The notes under the pieces: model-generated
The model's input: the letters and a program-made list of their open reading frames with translations, nothing else
Told to the model about the DNA's origin: nothing
Databases searched by the model: none
Part shown: positions 7,533 through 18,716 of the stretch, one piece after another
How positions within the stretch are numbered: position 1 is the stretch's first letter
Layout of the letters: every line of letters starts with the position of its first letter
Translations under genes and position numbers: made by a program
Assembly (NCBI GenBank): GCA_937139335.1
Contig: CAKZPN010000058.1
Coordinates: 1-63,366, forward strand
Source of the DNA: an uncultured Roseicyclus sp.
GTDB lineage: Bacteria; Pseudomonadota; Alphaproteobacteria; Rhodobacterales; Rhodobacteraceae
Length of the DNA stretch: 63,366 nucleotides
Reading direction: 5' to 3'

Positions 7533-9674
7533 ATGAAACGCACTTTCCGCTCGTCCACCGCACTTGCTGCCAGCCTGTCGCTGGTGCTGGGCCACATGCC
7601 CGTGGCCGCGTTCGCACAAAGCCCGGGCGGCGACCAATGCCGCGACGGTGAAGAGGCTGGAAGCTGCCTCGAACGCCTGCTGGAAGAAGCGGAAGCCTCG
7701 CTCGACGCCGCGGAGGCGACCGAGGATCCCGCCGACGACGCAGAGGCGCAGGAAGCCGTGCGCAGGGCCGAGGACGCCCTGGAAGAGCACGAGGCTCGGA
7801 TGGCCGAGGAGGCCGCCGCCGCCGAGGCCGCCGCAGAGGAAGAAGCAGCGGCAGCCGAGGCCGCCGCAGAGCAAGAAGCGGCCGCCGCAGAAGCTGCTGC
7901 GCAGGAGGAAGCTGCTGCAGCAGAGGCCGCAGCGCAGGAAGAAGCTGCATCAGCCGAGGCTGCTGCAGAGGAAGAAGCGGCGGCTGCCGAAGCGGCCGCG
8001 GCCGAGGAAGCTGCTGCGGCGGAAGCCGAGGCGGCGCAACTGGAAGAGGCGCTGCGCGCGGCCGAGGACGCCGAAGCCGCAGAGGCCGCGGCTGCTGAAG
8101 AGCAGGCAGCAGAAGATGCCGCCGCTGCGGAAGCGGCCGCGGAGGAAGAGGCCGCGGCAGCCGAAGCCGAGGCGGCTGAGGACGCCGATGCCGCCGCGCT
8201 GGAGCAGGCGCTTCAGGATGCGGAGAACGCCGAGGCTGCGGCGGCCGAAGAGGCAGCGCAGGCCGAAGCGGACGCGGCTGCAGCCGACGAAACCCCCGAG
8301 GAGGAAATGGCCGAGGAGGCATTGCCGGGCGAGGCCGCCGAGGAGGAGATGGCCGAGGACGAGATGCCGGTCGACGCCGAAATCACGGCGGACGCCGAGG
8401 CCGAGGCCGGCACCGAGGAAGACGGTCTTGCCGCAGCACTTCAGCAGGCGGAGGACGCCGCCGGCGAGGCGGTCGAGGATCTGACCCCCGAGGATGAGGC
8501 GGCACTTGCCGCCGCCCGCGAAGCCGCCGCCGCCGCCGAGCTGGAGGCCGACGCCGTCGATCCCGAGGCCCAGGCCGAAGCGGAAGCCGCGGCCGAGGCC
8601 GAAACCTCCGAACAGGCGCTGCAGTCGCAGGCCCTTCAGGACGACGCCGAGCCGACCGCCGAGGTCGAGACCCAGGTCATCACCGAAGAGACCGCGCGCC
8701 AGTCGGACGAGGATTTCGGCGCGATCGAGACCACCGAGAGCGAGACCCGGCCGCGCCGGCGGAATGACGATGACGGCCTGACCGGGCTTCAGGGTGCGAT
8801 CCTTGGCGGTTTGGCCGGCCTCGCCGTGGGTTCTGTCCTGTCGGGCAACCGTCAGGTCGTGAACCGCGCCGATGACCGTGTCGTGGTCCTGCGTCCGCAG
8901 GGCGACTACCAGGTGATCCGCGACGATGACGCGCTGCTGCGCCGCCCCGGCAACGAGGTTACGACGGAAACCTTCGCCGACGGCTCTTCGCGCAATATCG
9001 TCACCCAGCCTGACGGCACGCAGGTCATCACGATCCGCAGCGCCGACCTGCAGATCATCCGACGCACCGTGGTGGCGCCGAACGGCACCCGCACCGTGCT
9101 GATCGACGACACCCAGCGCGCGGCGCCGGTGCAGGTCTCGCAACTGCCGCAGAGCCGGCCGACCGGCGATGTCGTCACCTACGGTTCGTCCTCGGACGAG
9201 CAGGCGCTGGCCCGCGCGCTGCGGGCACAGGGCACGCAGGTCGACCGCAGCTTCTCGCTGGCGCAGGTGCGTAACATCCGCGCGGTGCGCGACCTCGCCC
9301 CGGCGCTGAACCTCGAGACCGTCACCTTCCGCAGCGGCTCGGCGGCGATCACCTCGGACCAGGCCTCGCAGCTGCTGTCTCTGGGGCGCTACATGTCGAA
9401 CGAGATTGCCAGCAACCCGCGCGAGGTCTTCCTGATCGAGGGCCATACCGACGCGGTGGGCAGCGCGGCCTACAACCTCGCCTTGTCGGACCGTCGCGCC
9501 GAGACCGTCGCGCTGGCACTGACCGAGTATTTCGACGTGCCGCCGCAAAACATGGTGATCCAGGGCTATGGCGAGGAATATCTGCTGATCCCGACGCTGG
9601 ACGACGAACGGCAGAACCGCCGCGTCGCGGTGCGCCAGATCACGAACCTGCTGCAGGTTGCCGCTGCAAACTGA
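7533..9674 (+). CDS. OmpA-family outer-membrane protein with long Ala/Glu-rich arm
   Basis: A 713-residue exported protein. It opens with a signal peptide (MKRTFRSSTALAASLSLVLG to a cut after FAQ). Roughly residues 85-390 are low-complexity Ala/Glu, built on EAAAAEAAAEEE-like units predicted to form one very long charged helix. A glycine-zipper segment LQGAILGGLAGLAVGSVLSG lies near 418-437. The C-terminal OmpA/MotB peptidoglycan-binding domain is at about 590-705 (VTFRSGSAAI, LIEGHTDAVGSAAYN, LALSDRRAETVALAL). The likely role is tethering the envelope to peptidoglycan, with the arm spanning or spacing the periplasm. A GAGG ribosome site supports the ATG at 7533. Some DNA in the arm is repetitive, so its length could be affected by assembly. 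Confidence 0.88.
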   Translation: MKRTFRSSTALAASLSLVLGHMPVAAFAQSPGGDQCRDGEEAGSCLERLLEEAEASLDAAEATEDPADDAEAQEAVRRAEDALEEHEARMAEEAAAAEAAAEEEAAAAEAAAEQEAAAAEAAAQEEAAAAEAAAQEEAASAEAAAEEEAAAAEAAAAEEAAAAEAEAAQLEEALRAAEDAEAAEAAAAEEQAAEDAAAAEAAAEEEAAAAEAEAAEDADAAALEQALQDAENAEAAAAEEAAQAEADAAAADETPEEEMAEEALPGEAAEEEMAEDEMPVDAEITADAEAEAGTEEDGLAAALQQAEDAAGEAVEDLTPEDEAALAAAREAAAAAELEADAVDPEAQAEAEAAAEAETSEQALQSQALQDDAEPTAEVETQVITEETARQSDEDFGAIETTESETRPRRRNDDDGLTGLQGAILGGLAGLAVGSVLSGNRQVVNRADDRVVVLRPQGDYQVIRDDDALLRRPGNEVTTETFADGSSRNIVTQPDGTQVITIRSADLQIIRRTVVAPNGTRTVLIDDTQRAAPVQVSQLPQSRPTGDVVTYGSSSDEQALARALRAQGTQVDRSFSLAQVRNIRAVRDLAPALNLETVTFRSGSAAITSDQASQLLSLGRYMSNEIASNPREVFLIEGHTDAVGSAAYNLALSDRRAETVALALTEYFDVPPQNMVIQGYGEEYLLIPTLDDERQNRRVAVRQITNLLQVAAAN

Positions 9675-9746
9675 CGGCGGACCGCACCGGCTTTGACAAG
9701 CCTCTCGCCCTCCTCCATCGTCGCCGCGATGGGGGAGGGTTTTCTC

Positions 9747-10721
9747 ATGTCCGATGCATCCCTGGAAAACATGCCGGCGCTTGCGCTCGACTGGCACCGG
9801 GCCGGGCGCGGCGCGGTGATTGCGACCGTGGTCGAGACCTGGGGCTCGGCCCCGCGCGCAACGGGCGCGCAGATGGTCGTCTCGGGCGCGGGCGAGATGG
9901 AAGGCTCGGTCTCGGGCGGCTGCGTCGAGGGTGCGGTGGTGGTCGAGGCGATGGAGCTTGTCGGTTCCGGCACGGCCAGGCTGCTGGAGTTCGGGGTGTC
10001 GGACGACGAGGCCTTTGCCGTTGGGCTTGCCTGCGGCGGGCGCATCCGGGTGCTGCTGGAGCCTGTCGGCGGCGCGATGCCGGTAGATCTTCTGCAAGAA
10101 CTTGTCACGGCCCGCGCCGCGCGGCAGCCGGTGGCCTATGTCGCCGATCTGGAGGGGACGGACCGACGGCTGGACGGGCCCAGGGACTGGCCGGATCGCT
10201 TCCGCATGGACCGCTCGGGGGTGGAGGAAGATGGCCGCACCTTCATCCATATCCACAACCCGCCCTTGCGCATGCTGGTGGTGGGCGCGGTGCATATCGC
10301 GCAGGCGCTGGTGCCGATGGCGCGACTGGCGGGCTACGACGCGGTGGTGATCGACCCGCGCCCCGCTTTCGGCGCGGCGGCGCGGTTTCCGGGGGCGAAT
10401 ATTGTAGAAGAATGGCCGGACGAGGCGCTGGCGGAGCTCGGGCTCGACGCCCGCACGGCGGTGGTGACGCTGACCCACGACCCGAAGCTCGACGATCCCG
10501 CGATCCGGGCGGCGCTGGCGGCGGAGGTGTTCTACCTCGGCTGTCTCGGCTCCAAACGTACCCATGCCAAGCGCGTGGCACGGCTGGACGAGGCGGGGTT
10601 CACGCCTGACCAGATCGCCCGCATCCACGCGCCCGTGGGCCTCGACATCGGCGCGCAGGGGCCGGCCGAGATCGCGGTTTCGGTGTTGGCCGAGGTCACG
10701 CAAAGGCTGCGGCGCGGATGA
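9747..10721 (+). CDS. XdhC/CoxF-family molybdenum-cofactor insertion protein
   Basis: A 324-residue XdhC-type protein. Such proteins bind molybdenum cofactor, help add its terminal sulfur and insert it into xanthine-dehydrogenase-family enzymes. The N-terminal XdhC_CoxI domain has GSVSGGCVEGAVV, and the C-terminal Rossmann domain has MLVVGAVHIAQALVPMARLA and later CLGSKRTHAKR. A strong GGGGGAGGG site precedes the ATG at 9747. The stop overlaps the start of the next gene (ATGA), indicating translational coupling. Client is presumably the CoxSLM enzyme encoded 1.2 kb downstream. Confidence 0.93.
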   Translation: MSDASLENMPALALDWHRAGRGAVIATVVETWGSAPRATGAQMVVSGAGEMEGSVSGGCVEGAVVVEAMELVGSGTARLLEFGVSDDEAFAVGLACGGRIRVLLEPVGGAMPVDLLQELVTARAARQPVAYVADLEGTDRRLDGPRDWPDRFRMDRSGVEEDGRTFIHIHNPPLRMLVVGAVHIAQALVPMARLAGYDAVVIDPRPAFGAAARFPGANIVEEWPDEALAELGLDARTAVVTLTHDPKLDDPAIRAALAAEVFYLGCLGSKRTHAKRVARLDEAGFTPDQIARIHAPVGLDIGAQGPAEIAVSVLAEVTQRLRRG

Positions 10722-11728
10722 GGTTCGGACCGGTTCCGGTGGCAGAGGCGACAGGCGCGGTGCTGGCCCACGCGGTCGCACTGGAGGGCGGCAAGCTGAA
10801 GAAGGGCCGGGTGCTGAGCGACGTGGACGTGGCGCGCATGACCGACGCCGGCCTTTCGCACATCATCGTCGCCCGGATGGACCCCGGCGACGTGGGCGAG
10901 GATGCGGCGGCGGCGCGGCTGGCCGCCGCGCTGGTGCCCGACCCGGACGCGGCGGGCCTGCGGGTGGAGGCGCCGTTCACCGGCCGCGTGAACATCCGCG
11001 CGACCGGGCCGGGGGTCGTGCAGCTTGACGCCGCCGCCATCGGGCGGCTGAACGCGGTCGATCCGATGATCACGCTCGCCACGGTGCCGGAGTGGCAGCG
11101 CGTGACCGAGGGCACGATGGTCGGCACGGTCAAGATCATTTCCTACGCCGTGGCCGAGACGGCACTCGCCGAAGCCTGCGCCGCCGGGGAGGGCGCGATG
11201 CGGCGGCGCGCCCCGGTGGTGGGTTCCGTCGACCTGATCGTGACCGAGACCGAACCGGGAGCGGCGGGGGCGGAGGACAAGGGCGTGCGTGCGGTCTGGG
11301 CCCGCATCGCTCGGCTTGGAATCGCGGAAGGCGAGACGCGGATCGTGCCGCACACGGGCGGCGCCGTGGCCGAAGCCATAGCCGCGTCGCTCGCCGACAT
11401 GATCCTGATCCTCACCGGCTCGGCCACCTCCGACATCGCCGACGTGGCGCCGGCGGGGCTGGTTTCGGCCGGCGGGACCGTCACCCGCTTTGGCATGCCG
11501 GTCGATCCGGGCAACCTGCTGGTGCTGGGCCAGTTGACCACGCGCCCGGTGATCGGCCTGCCGGGTTGCGCCCGCTCGCCCGCACTGAACGGGGCGGACT
11601 GGGTGCTGGAACGCGTCGCCTGCGGGGTCGACGTGAGCGGCCCGGACATCTCCGCAATGGGGGTCGGCGGGCTGCTGAAGGAGATCCCGACCCGGCCCCA
11701 GCCAAGGGACCGCACGCCGCGCGGATGA
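10718..11728 (+). CDS. Molybdopterin-binding (MoCF domain) protein
   Basis: A 336-residue protein of the MoeA/MoaB-like molybdopterin-binding group found beside xdhC in many alphaproteobacteria. It begins [20 protein letters not shown], as in that group. The MoCF fold is suggested by [23 protein letters not shown] and [13 protein letters not shown]. In many relatives it is fused to a MobA-like nucleotidyltransferase; that domain is absent here. Likely role is handling or modifying the cofactor for the cox enzyme. It is coupled to xdhC by a 4-base overlap and is 196 bases ahead of coxS. Confidence 0.87.
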   Translation: MRFGPVPVAEATGAVLAHAVALEGGKLKKGRVLSDVDVARMTDAGLSHIIVARMDPGDVGEDAAAARLAAALVPDPDAAGLRVEAPFTGRVNIRATGPGVVQLDAAAIGRLNAVDPMITLATVPEWQRVTEGTMVGTVKIISYAVAETALAEACAAGEGAMRRRAPVVGSVDLIVTETEPGAAGAEDKGVRAVWARIARLGIAEGETRIVPHTGGAVAEAIAASLADMILILTGSATSDIADVAPAGLVSAGGTVTRFGMPVDPGNLLVLGQLTTRPVIGLPGCARSPALNGADWVLERVACGVDVSGPDISAMGVGGLLKEIPTRPQPRDRTPRG

Positions 11729-11878
11729 TCGGACGGGCAGGGGCCGCGTCAGCGGCTCGAACCACGACATCGAGGCCGCCTGCCGCGATGGCCGGGAGGG
11801 GCTGACGGACGTCTCTCCGGGACACTTGGAACGATCGCTCCGGAGACGCCCCCGGCCCAAATTTTCCGTTTGCGATTC

Positions 11879-11902
11879 CCGGCATCCGTGGTTGGATGCC
11901 GG
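11879..11902 (+). promoter_or_regulatory. Perfect 9-bp inverted repeat upstream of coxS
   Basis: CCGGCATCC and GGATGCCGG flank a 6-base spacer GTGGTT, ending 22 bases before the coxS start and just ahead of its GGGAGGA ribosome site. There is no T-run, so it is a poor terminator. It could be an operator or a 5-prime leader hairpin controlling coxSLM. Function is inferred. Confidence 0.5.
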
Positions 11903-11924
11903 TCATAACCGAGGGAGGAACTAC

Positions 11925-12410
<486 letters not shown>

Positions 12411-12531
12411 CGCCCGCGCGGGCCGCGGGGAGGCGGGCCGCAAACGACAGACGAAGGGCGGAGGAGCGCCCTGACCCCACGGCCCCCTATGGTGGCGGGC
12501 CGGGGCGCGAAGACCCCAAGGGAGACCCACC

Positions 12532-14898
<2,367 letters not shown>

Positions 14899-14981
14899 GA
14901 GGGAGGACCGGGGGGCCAGCCCCCCGGACCCCCCGGGATATTTGGAAAACGAAGAAGGGCGCGACCCTTCGGGAGGAACGG

Positions 14982-15773
14982 ATGTACAACTTCGAATTCG
15001 CCAAACCCACGACCATCGCCGATGCCGTCGAGGCGCTCGGCCATGAAGAGGCGCAGGCGCTGGGCGGCGGCCAGACCCTGCTGCCGACGATGAAGCAGCG
15101 GCTGGCGGCGCCGGCGACGCTGGTCAGCCTCAACGCCATCCCCGAGATGATCGGGGTCTGCCTGAACGACGCGGGCGAGGTCTGCATCGGCGGCGCCACG
15201 ACGCACGCGATGGTCGTGCGCGAGGCTGCGGCGCATTACCCGGCGCTGGCGGCGCTGGCGAGCCACATCGGCGACCCGGCGGTGCGCAACCGCGGCACCA
15301 TCGGCGGCTCGCTCGCCAACAACGATCCCTCGGCCTGTTATCCGGCGGCGGCGCTGGCGTCAGGCGCCACGATCAAGACCAACACGCGCGATATCGCGGC
15401 GGACGACTATTTCCAGGGCATGTTCGAGACCGCGCTGAACGACGGCGAGATCATCACCGAGGTGCGCTTTCCGGTGCCGCAGACGGCGAATTACCAGAAA
15501 TTCGTGCAGCCGGCCTCGCGTTTCGCCCTGGTCGGCGTCTTCGTGGCGCAGTTCGCGGATGGGGTGCGCGTCGCGGTGACCGGCGCCTCGTCGGACGGCG
15601 TGTTCCGCTGGACCGAGGCCGAGGCGGCGCTGAGCGGCGATTTCTCGAAATCCGCGGTCGACGGGCTGTCGGTCCCCTCCGGCTCGATGATCAGCGACCT
15701 GCACGGATCGGGCGATTATCGCGCCCATCTGGTGAAGGTGATGACCGGCCGCGCGGTCGCCGCCGCAGGCTGA
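14982..15773 (+). CDS. coxM: CO-dehydrogenase-like medium subunit, FAD-binding
   Basis: A 263-residue FAD subunit of the molybdenum hydroxylase, which takes electrons from CoxS and hands them to the acceptor. The flavin-binding motifs are AQALGGGQTLLPTMKQRLA (about residues 23-41) and NRGTIGGSLANNDPSAC (about 104-120). Length is normal, and a GGGAGGA ribosome site precedes the start. It ends the coxSLM unit and is followed by a strong bidirectional terminator. Confidence 0.95.
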   Translation: MYNFEFAKPTTIADAVEALGHEEAQALGGGQTLLPTMKQRLAAPATLVSLNAIPEMIGVCLNDAGEVCIGGATTHAMVVREAAAHYPALAALASHIGDPAVRNRGTIGGSLANNDPSACYPAAALASGATIKTNTRDIAADDYFQGMFETALNDGEIITEVRFPVPQTANYQKFVQPASRFALVGVFVAQFADGVRVAVTGASSDGVFRWTEAEAALSGDFSKSAVDGLSVPSGSMISDLHGSGDYRAHLVKVMTGRAVAAAG

Positions 15774-15794
15774 GCCGCGCCACTTCGACAAAAG

Positions 15795-15820
15795 AAACGC
15801 CGGGGCGACCCGGCGTTTTT
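15795..15820. terminator. Bidirectional Rho-independent terminator
   Basis: AAACGCCGGG at 15795-15804 pairs with CCCGGCGTTT at 15809-15818 around a GCGA tetraloop, with T-runs on the plus side and TTTCTTTT on the minus side. It lies between the convergent coxM and GlxA-like regulator genes and serves both. Confidence 0.92.
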
Positions 15821-15838
15821 CGTTTCACGACCTGGGGT

Positions 15839-16798
15839 TCAGGCGTATTGCGCCACCATCCGTGCCGCGCGCGCCATCTTGCGCATCGCCGACGGGCTGA
15901 CGCCGAGATTGTTGCGCACCGAGCGCGAGAAGCCGGCCAGCGTCTCGAAACCGCTTTCGCGGGCGATCTGCGACACCGGCATCGCGGTGTGGCGCAAGAG
16001 GTCCGCGCCATGCTTCAGCCGCAGGTTCAGGTAGTGATCCGAGGGTTTCACCCCCAGCGCCCGCACGCAGCGCCCGCGCAGCGCCTTGCGGGTCAGGCCC
16101 AGACCGTCGGCCAGGTCCGACAGCGACAGCGGGTCGGCCAGGTGTGCGCGCATCCGCGCCTCCATGTCGGCGATCACCGGGTCGGCGTTCTGGTCTGGTT
16201 CCTCCGGCGCCGTATGGACCAGGCGCGAGCGGCCCGTGGTCAGCGCGCGCCCGACCTCGTCGGCCAGCGCGGGCGAGGCGACATCGGCGATCCAGGCGCA
16301 GAGCGCTGTGCCGGCGGCGATGCCGCCCGCGACGGTCAGGCGGCGGTCGTCCAGCACATGGGCGCGGTCGCTGATCTCGATCGCCGGAAACCGTTCCTCG
16401 GGGTCGCCGCCCGTGCCGCGATGCACCACCGCGCGACGGCCGTCGAGATGGCCCACCTTGGCCAGGATCAGCGTGCCGGTCTCGATCCCGCCCAGCCGCC
16501 CGCCCGCCGCGTCCACGGCCTTGAGAAAGCCCTGGAACTGGTTGGGGATGCGCCGCGGGAAACTATCGCCGCAGATCACCAGCGCGAGGTCGATCTTGTC
16601 CGCCTCGTCCCAGTCGCCGCGGCCGGGCGTCATCAGCGCGCCATTGGAGGCGCGGGTCTCGACATGGCCCGGAATGCGGGTGTCGCTGGTGAAAACCGTC
16701 TCGCCGGCGGTGCGGTTCGCGATATCGAGGGCTTCCTTCGCCAGCGCATAGGCCAGCATGGGAAACTCGGGGAACAGGATGAAGCTGACGTGCGGCAT
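15839..16798 (-). CDS. GlxA/AraC-family transcriptional regulator
   Basis: A 319-residue regulator with an N-terminal DJ-1/PfpI class I amidotransferase-like domain (residues 1-185) and a C-terminal AraC helix-turn-helix (about 225-315, with MPVSQIARESGFETLAGFSRS). Regulators of this build often control glycine-betaine, carnitine or arginine catabolism. The usual GICTG Cys of the amidotransferase elbow is replaced by Glu here (GGIETGTLILAKVG), so the domain is likely only a sensor. Start chosen at MPHVSFILFPEF, the family N-terminus; a Met seven codons upstream is possible. It is alone, convergent with coxM, and its target is unknown. Confidence 0.87.
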   Translation of the reverse strand: MPHVSFILFPEFPMLAYALAKEALDIANRTAGETVFTSDTRIPGHVETRASNGALMTPGRGDWDEADKIDLALVICGDSFPRRIPNQFQGFLKAVDAAGGRLGGIETGTLILAKVGHLDGRRAVVHRGTGGDPEERFPAIEISDRAHVLDDRRLTVAGGIAAGTALCAWIADVASPALADEVGRALTTGRSRLVHTAPEEPDQNADPVIADMEARMRAHLADPLSLSDLADGLGLTRKALRGRCVRALGVKPSDHYLNLRLKHGADLLRHTAMPVSQIARESGFETLAGFSRSVRNNLGVSPSAMRKMARAARMVAQYA

Positions 16799-16885
16799 GA
16801 GCGGAGGATGCCGCAGCATCGGGGGCGGTTCAAGACAAGCCGCGCAGAGTTATCCCCAAAGCGGCGAAACCGCCACAGGATGCGC

Positions 16886-17185
16886 TCAGGGGGCGTCCGC
16901 GGCCGGGGGAAGGCGGCGGGCCGGGCTCGCGGCGGGCGTCTCGTCCAGCAGGTCGTCGAGGTCGAACTCCACGCCGATGGTGAGCCCGCCGTCGGTGACG
17001 GTGCTCATGCGGATCTGCAACTCGAGATCGGTCAGCAACCGCGTGCGGGTGCCGCCCGCCGGCTGAGAGCCGCCCATCAGCCCCATTTCCGCGGTGCCCG
17101 ACAGCTCGATACCCTGGGCCGCGGCGAGGCCGGGGGCGGTGGCGAGGGCAAGGCAGATGAGGGCGGGGGCGACGCGGGGAACCAT
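16886..17185 (-). CDS. Short porin-like exported protein
   Basis: A 99-residue protein with a signal peptide (cut after LAAA) followed by QGIELSGTAEMGLMGG and, later, TRLLTDLELQIRMSTVTDGG and LTIGVEFDLDD. These match the opening strands of Rhodobacter-type trimeric porins (ELSGxAELG, SGLTFGAxxDLDD). A full porin would need about 300 residues. This one stops after two or three strands with a Pro/Ala-rich tail. It may be a decayed porin, a small periplasmic protein using the same strands, or a gene truncated long ago. It lies between the infC terminator and the GlxA-like gene. Confidence 0.6.
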   Translation of the reverse strand: MVPRVAPALICLALATAPGLAAAQGIELSGTAEMGLMGGSQPAGGTRTRLLTDLELQIRMSTVTDGGLTIGVEFDLDDLLDETPAASPARRLPPAADAP

Positions 17186-17230
17186 GCGGTGCAGTCTACG
17201 CCCGTGTCGTTCACACCGCCAGCCGGAATC

Positions 17231-17256
17231 AAAAAGGCGCGCCGAACGGGCGCGCC
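17231..17256 (-). terminator. Rho-independent terminator of infC
   Basis: Two copies of the self-complementary octamer GGCGCGCC (17236-17243 and 17249-17256) separated by 5 bases form an 8-bp stem. On the minus strand it is followed by five T (17231-17235). It sits 23 bases beyond the infC stop. Confidence 0.85.
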
Positions 17257-17278
17257 CCGGTGGCGGACTTGGCCGGCG

Positions 17279-17821
17279 TTATTTCGCCGGGCCGATCATC
17301 ATGACCATCTGGCGGCCTTCCATCTTGGGCATGTTCTCGATCTTGCCGAGCCCCTCGACATCGGTTGCCACCCGCTCCAGCAGCTCGCGGCCGAGGTTCT
17401 GGTGCGCCATTTCCCGTCCCCGGAACCGCAGCGTGACCTTCACCTTGTCGCCGTTCTCGAGGAACTTGGTGACGCTGCGCATCTTGACCTCGTAGTCATG
17501 GGTGTCGGTGTTCGGGCGGAACTTGACCTCCTTGACCTCGATGATCTTCTGCTTCTTGCGTGCCTCGGCCTCGCGCTTCTGGGTCTCGTACTTGAACTTG
17601 CCGAAATCCATGATCTTGCACACGGGCGGCTCGGCATTGGGCGAGATTTCGACCAGGTCGAGCCCGGCTTCCTCGGCCATGGCCATGGCGCGGGCCGGGG
17701 TGACAACCCCGACGTTTTCGCCCTCGGCGCCGATCAGGCGGATCTCGGGGGCGCGAATACGGTCATTGATGCGCGGGCCGGTGTCGCGTTGCGGCGGCGC
17801 ATTGTGGGGTCTGCGGGCTAT
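17279..17821 (-). CDS. infC: Translation initiation factor IF-3, AUA start
   Basis: IF-3 binds the 30S subunit, blocks premature 50S joining and proofreads the start codon. The frame gives a 180-residue protein of normal length, starting (M)[20 protein letters not shown], with the N-domain [18 protein letters not shown], the lysine-rich linker [20 protein letters not shown] and a C-domain ending VMMIGPAK. No ATG, GTG or TTG starts this frame. An ATA codon at 17821-17819 sits 5 bases after a perfect AGGAGG. IF-3 disfavours non-AUG starts, and infC in E. coli starts at AUU for autoregulation. The AUA here fits the same feedback logic. The first in-frame ATG would remove 45 conserved residues. 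Confidence 0.93.
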   Translation of the reverse strand: MARRPHNAPPQRDTGPRINDRIRAPEIRLIGAEGENVGVVTPARAMAMAEEAGLDLVEISPNAEPPVCKIMDFGKFKYETQKREAEARKKQKIIEVKEVKFRPNTDTHDYEVKMRSVTKFLENGDKVKVTLRFRGREMAHQNLGRELLERVATDVEGLGKIENMPKMEGRQMVMMIGPAK

Positions 17822-17826
17822 GGGGG

Positions 17827-17832
17827 CCTCCT
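17827..17832 (-). promoter_or_regulatory. infC Shine-Dalgarno site placing an AUA start
   Basis: A perfect AGGAGG on the minus strand, separated by CCCCC from the ATA that opens the conserved IF-3 N-terminus. Such a strong site next to a poor start codon is the arrangement expected for IF-3 autoregulation. Confidence 0.8.
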
Positions 17833-18003
17833 GAGGTTGCCAGTGATCGAGGCGGCAAGTTACTCGCGCCGCCCCGTTCTTTCAAGGCGATTTGGACCTG
17901 TTCGTGCCGCTTTCGACCGTTGTGCGGCACCGCCGCATTGCGCATGCCGCATGACAGGAGTAAGCGCGCGTCATTGAACGCCATCCCAACGGGGGAAAAA
18001 AGA

Positions 18004-18639
18004 ATGAACAGGGTTATCATTATCATCGTGATCCTCGCGGCCATCGGCGTCGGCGGGTACTACGTGATGCAGAACAACGCCAACCGCGCCGCGGAAGAAG
18101 CCGCCGCCGCCGAGGCTGTGGCCGCGGAAGAAGCCGCAGCCGCTGAAGCCGCCGCTGCCGAGGAAGCCGCCGCCGCCGAGGCCGCTGCCGCCGAACAGGC
18201 CGCTGCCGAGGAAGCTGCTGCCGCCGAAGCCGCCGCCGCAGAAGAAGCCGCTGCTGCCGAAGCTGCCGCCGCCGAGGAAGCTGCCGCCGCCGCGCAAGCG
18301 CTTGAGGATGCCGCCGCCGCCACCGAAGAGGTCGTGACCGAGGCCGTCGAGGGCGCCACGGAAGAGGCCACCGAAGCCGCCGAGGCGGTCGAGGCAGCCA
18401 CCGAGGAGGCCACCGCCGAAGCCGTCGTCGCCGCCGAGGAAGCCGGCGATGCCGCGCTGGCCGACATCTTCACCGCCGAAGGCTTCGACTTCGAGCAGGC
18501 TGCCGCCGCGCTCGAGGCCGCCGACATCTCGCCCGTCACCCGCACGGCCGTCACGACCGCGCTGGAAGCGGCGCAGAACAACCCGGAGCTTCTGGAAGCC
18601 GCGCTGGCCCAGGCCCGCCAGGCGCTCGGCATCGAGTGA
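18004..18639 (+). CDS. Membrane-anchored Ala/Glu-repeat protein
   Basis: A 211-residue protein with an N-terminal membrane segment (MNRVIIIIVILAAIGVGGYYVM, residues 1-22) and then a nearly pure Ala/Glu helix from about 29 to 100 (AAAAEAAAAEEA units), a Glu/Thr/Ala part, and a short C-terminal domain (about 150-211, FTAEGFDFEQAAAALEAADI). The helix would be rigid and charged, held in the periplasm by the anchor. The repeat resembles the arm of the OmpA protein at 7533. I recognise no family. The start at 18004 is the Met that opens the membrane segment. It is divergent from infC and has its own terminator. Confidence 0.78.
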   Translation: MNRVIIIIVILAAIGVGGYYVMQNNANRAAEEAAAAEAVAAEEAAAAEAAAAEEAAAAEAAAAEQAAAEEAAAAEAAAAEEAAAAEAAAAEEAAAAAQALEDAAAATEEVVTEAVEGATEEATEAAEAVEAATEEATAEAVVAAEEAGDAALADIFTAEGFDFEQAAAALEAADISPVTRTAVTTALEAAQNNPELLEAALAQARQALGIE

Positions 18640-18660
18640 GCCCCTTTGAGGGACGGAAGA

Positions 18661-18694
18661 GCCCCCCGCGGTCCGACCGCGGGGGGCTTTTTTT
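18661..18694 (+). terminator. Strong Rho-independent terminator
   Basis: GCCCCCCGCGG (18661-18671) pairs with CCGCGGGGGGC (18677-18687) around TCCGA, followed by seven T. It ends the Ala/Glu-repeat gene. Read on the minus strand the stem is followed by TCTTCC, so it may also slow transcripts from the convergent reductase gene. Confidence 0.92.
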
Positions 18695-18716
18695 CATGTC
18701 CGGGCCGCTCAGACGG

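Noticed and set aside
7800..8300. Repetitive DNA considered as a CRISPR or tandem repeat array
   Set aside because: The repeats are irregular GCN/GAR codons inside one reading frame coding Ala/Glu; there are no spacers or constant direct repeats.
7950..10781. A 943-codon open frame antisense to the OmpA and xdhC genes
   Set aside because: Caused by high GC in the third codon position of the real genes. It has no domain, and its Arg/Gly/His-rich composition is typical of shadow frames.
17236..17256. Twin GGCGCGCC sites considered as an integration or recombination site
   Set aside because: They form a stem followed by a T-run right after infC, so a terminator explains them.
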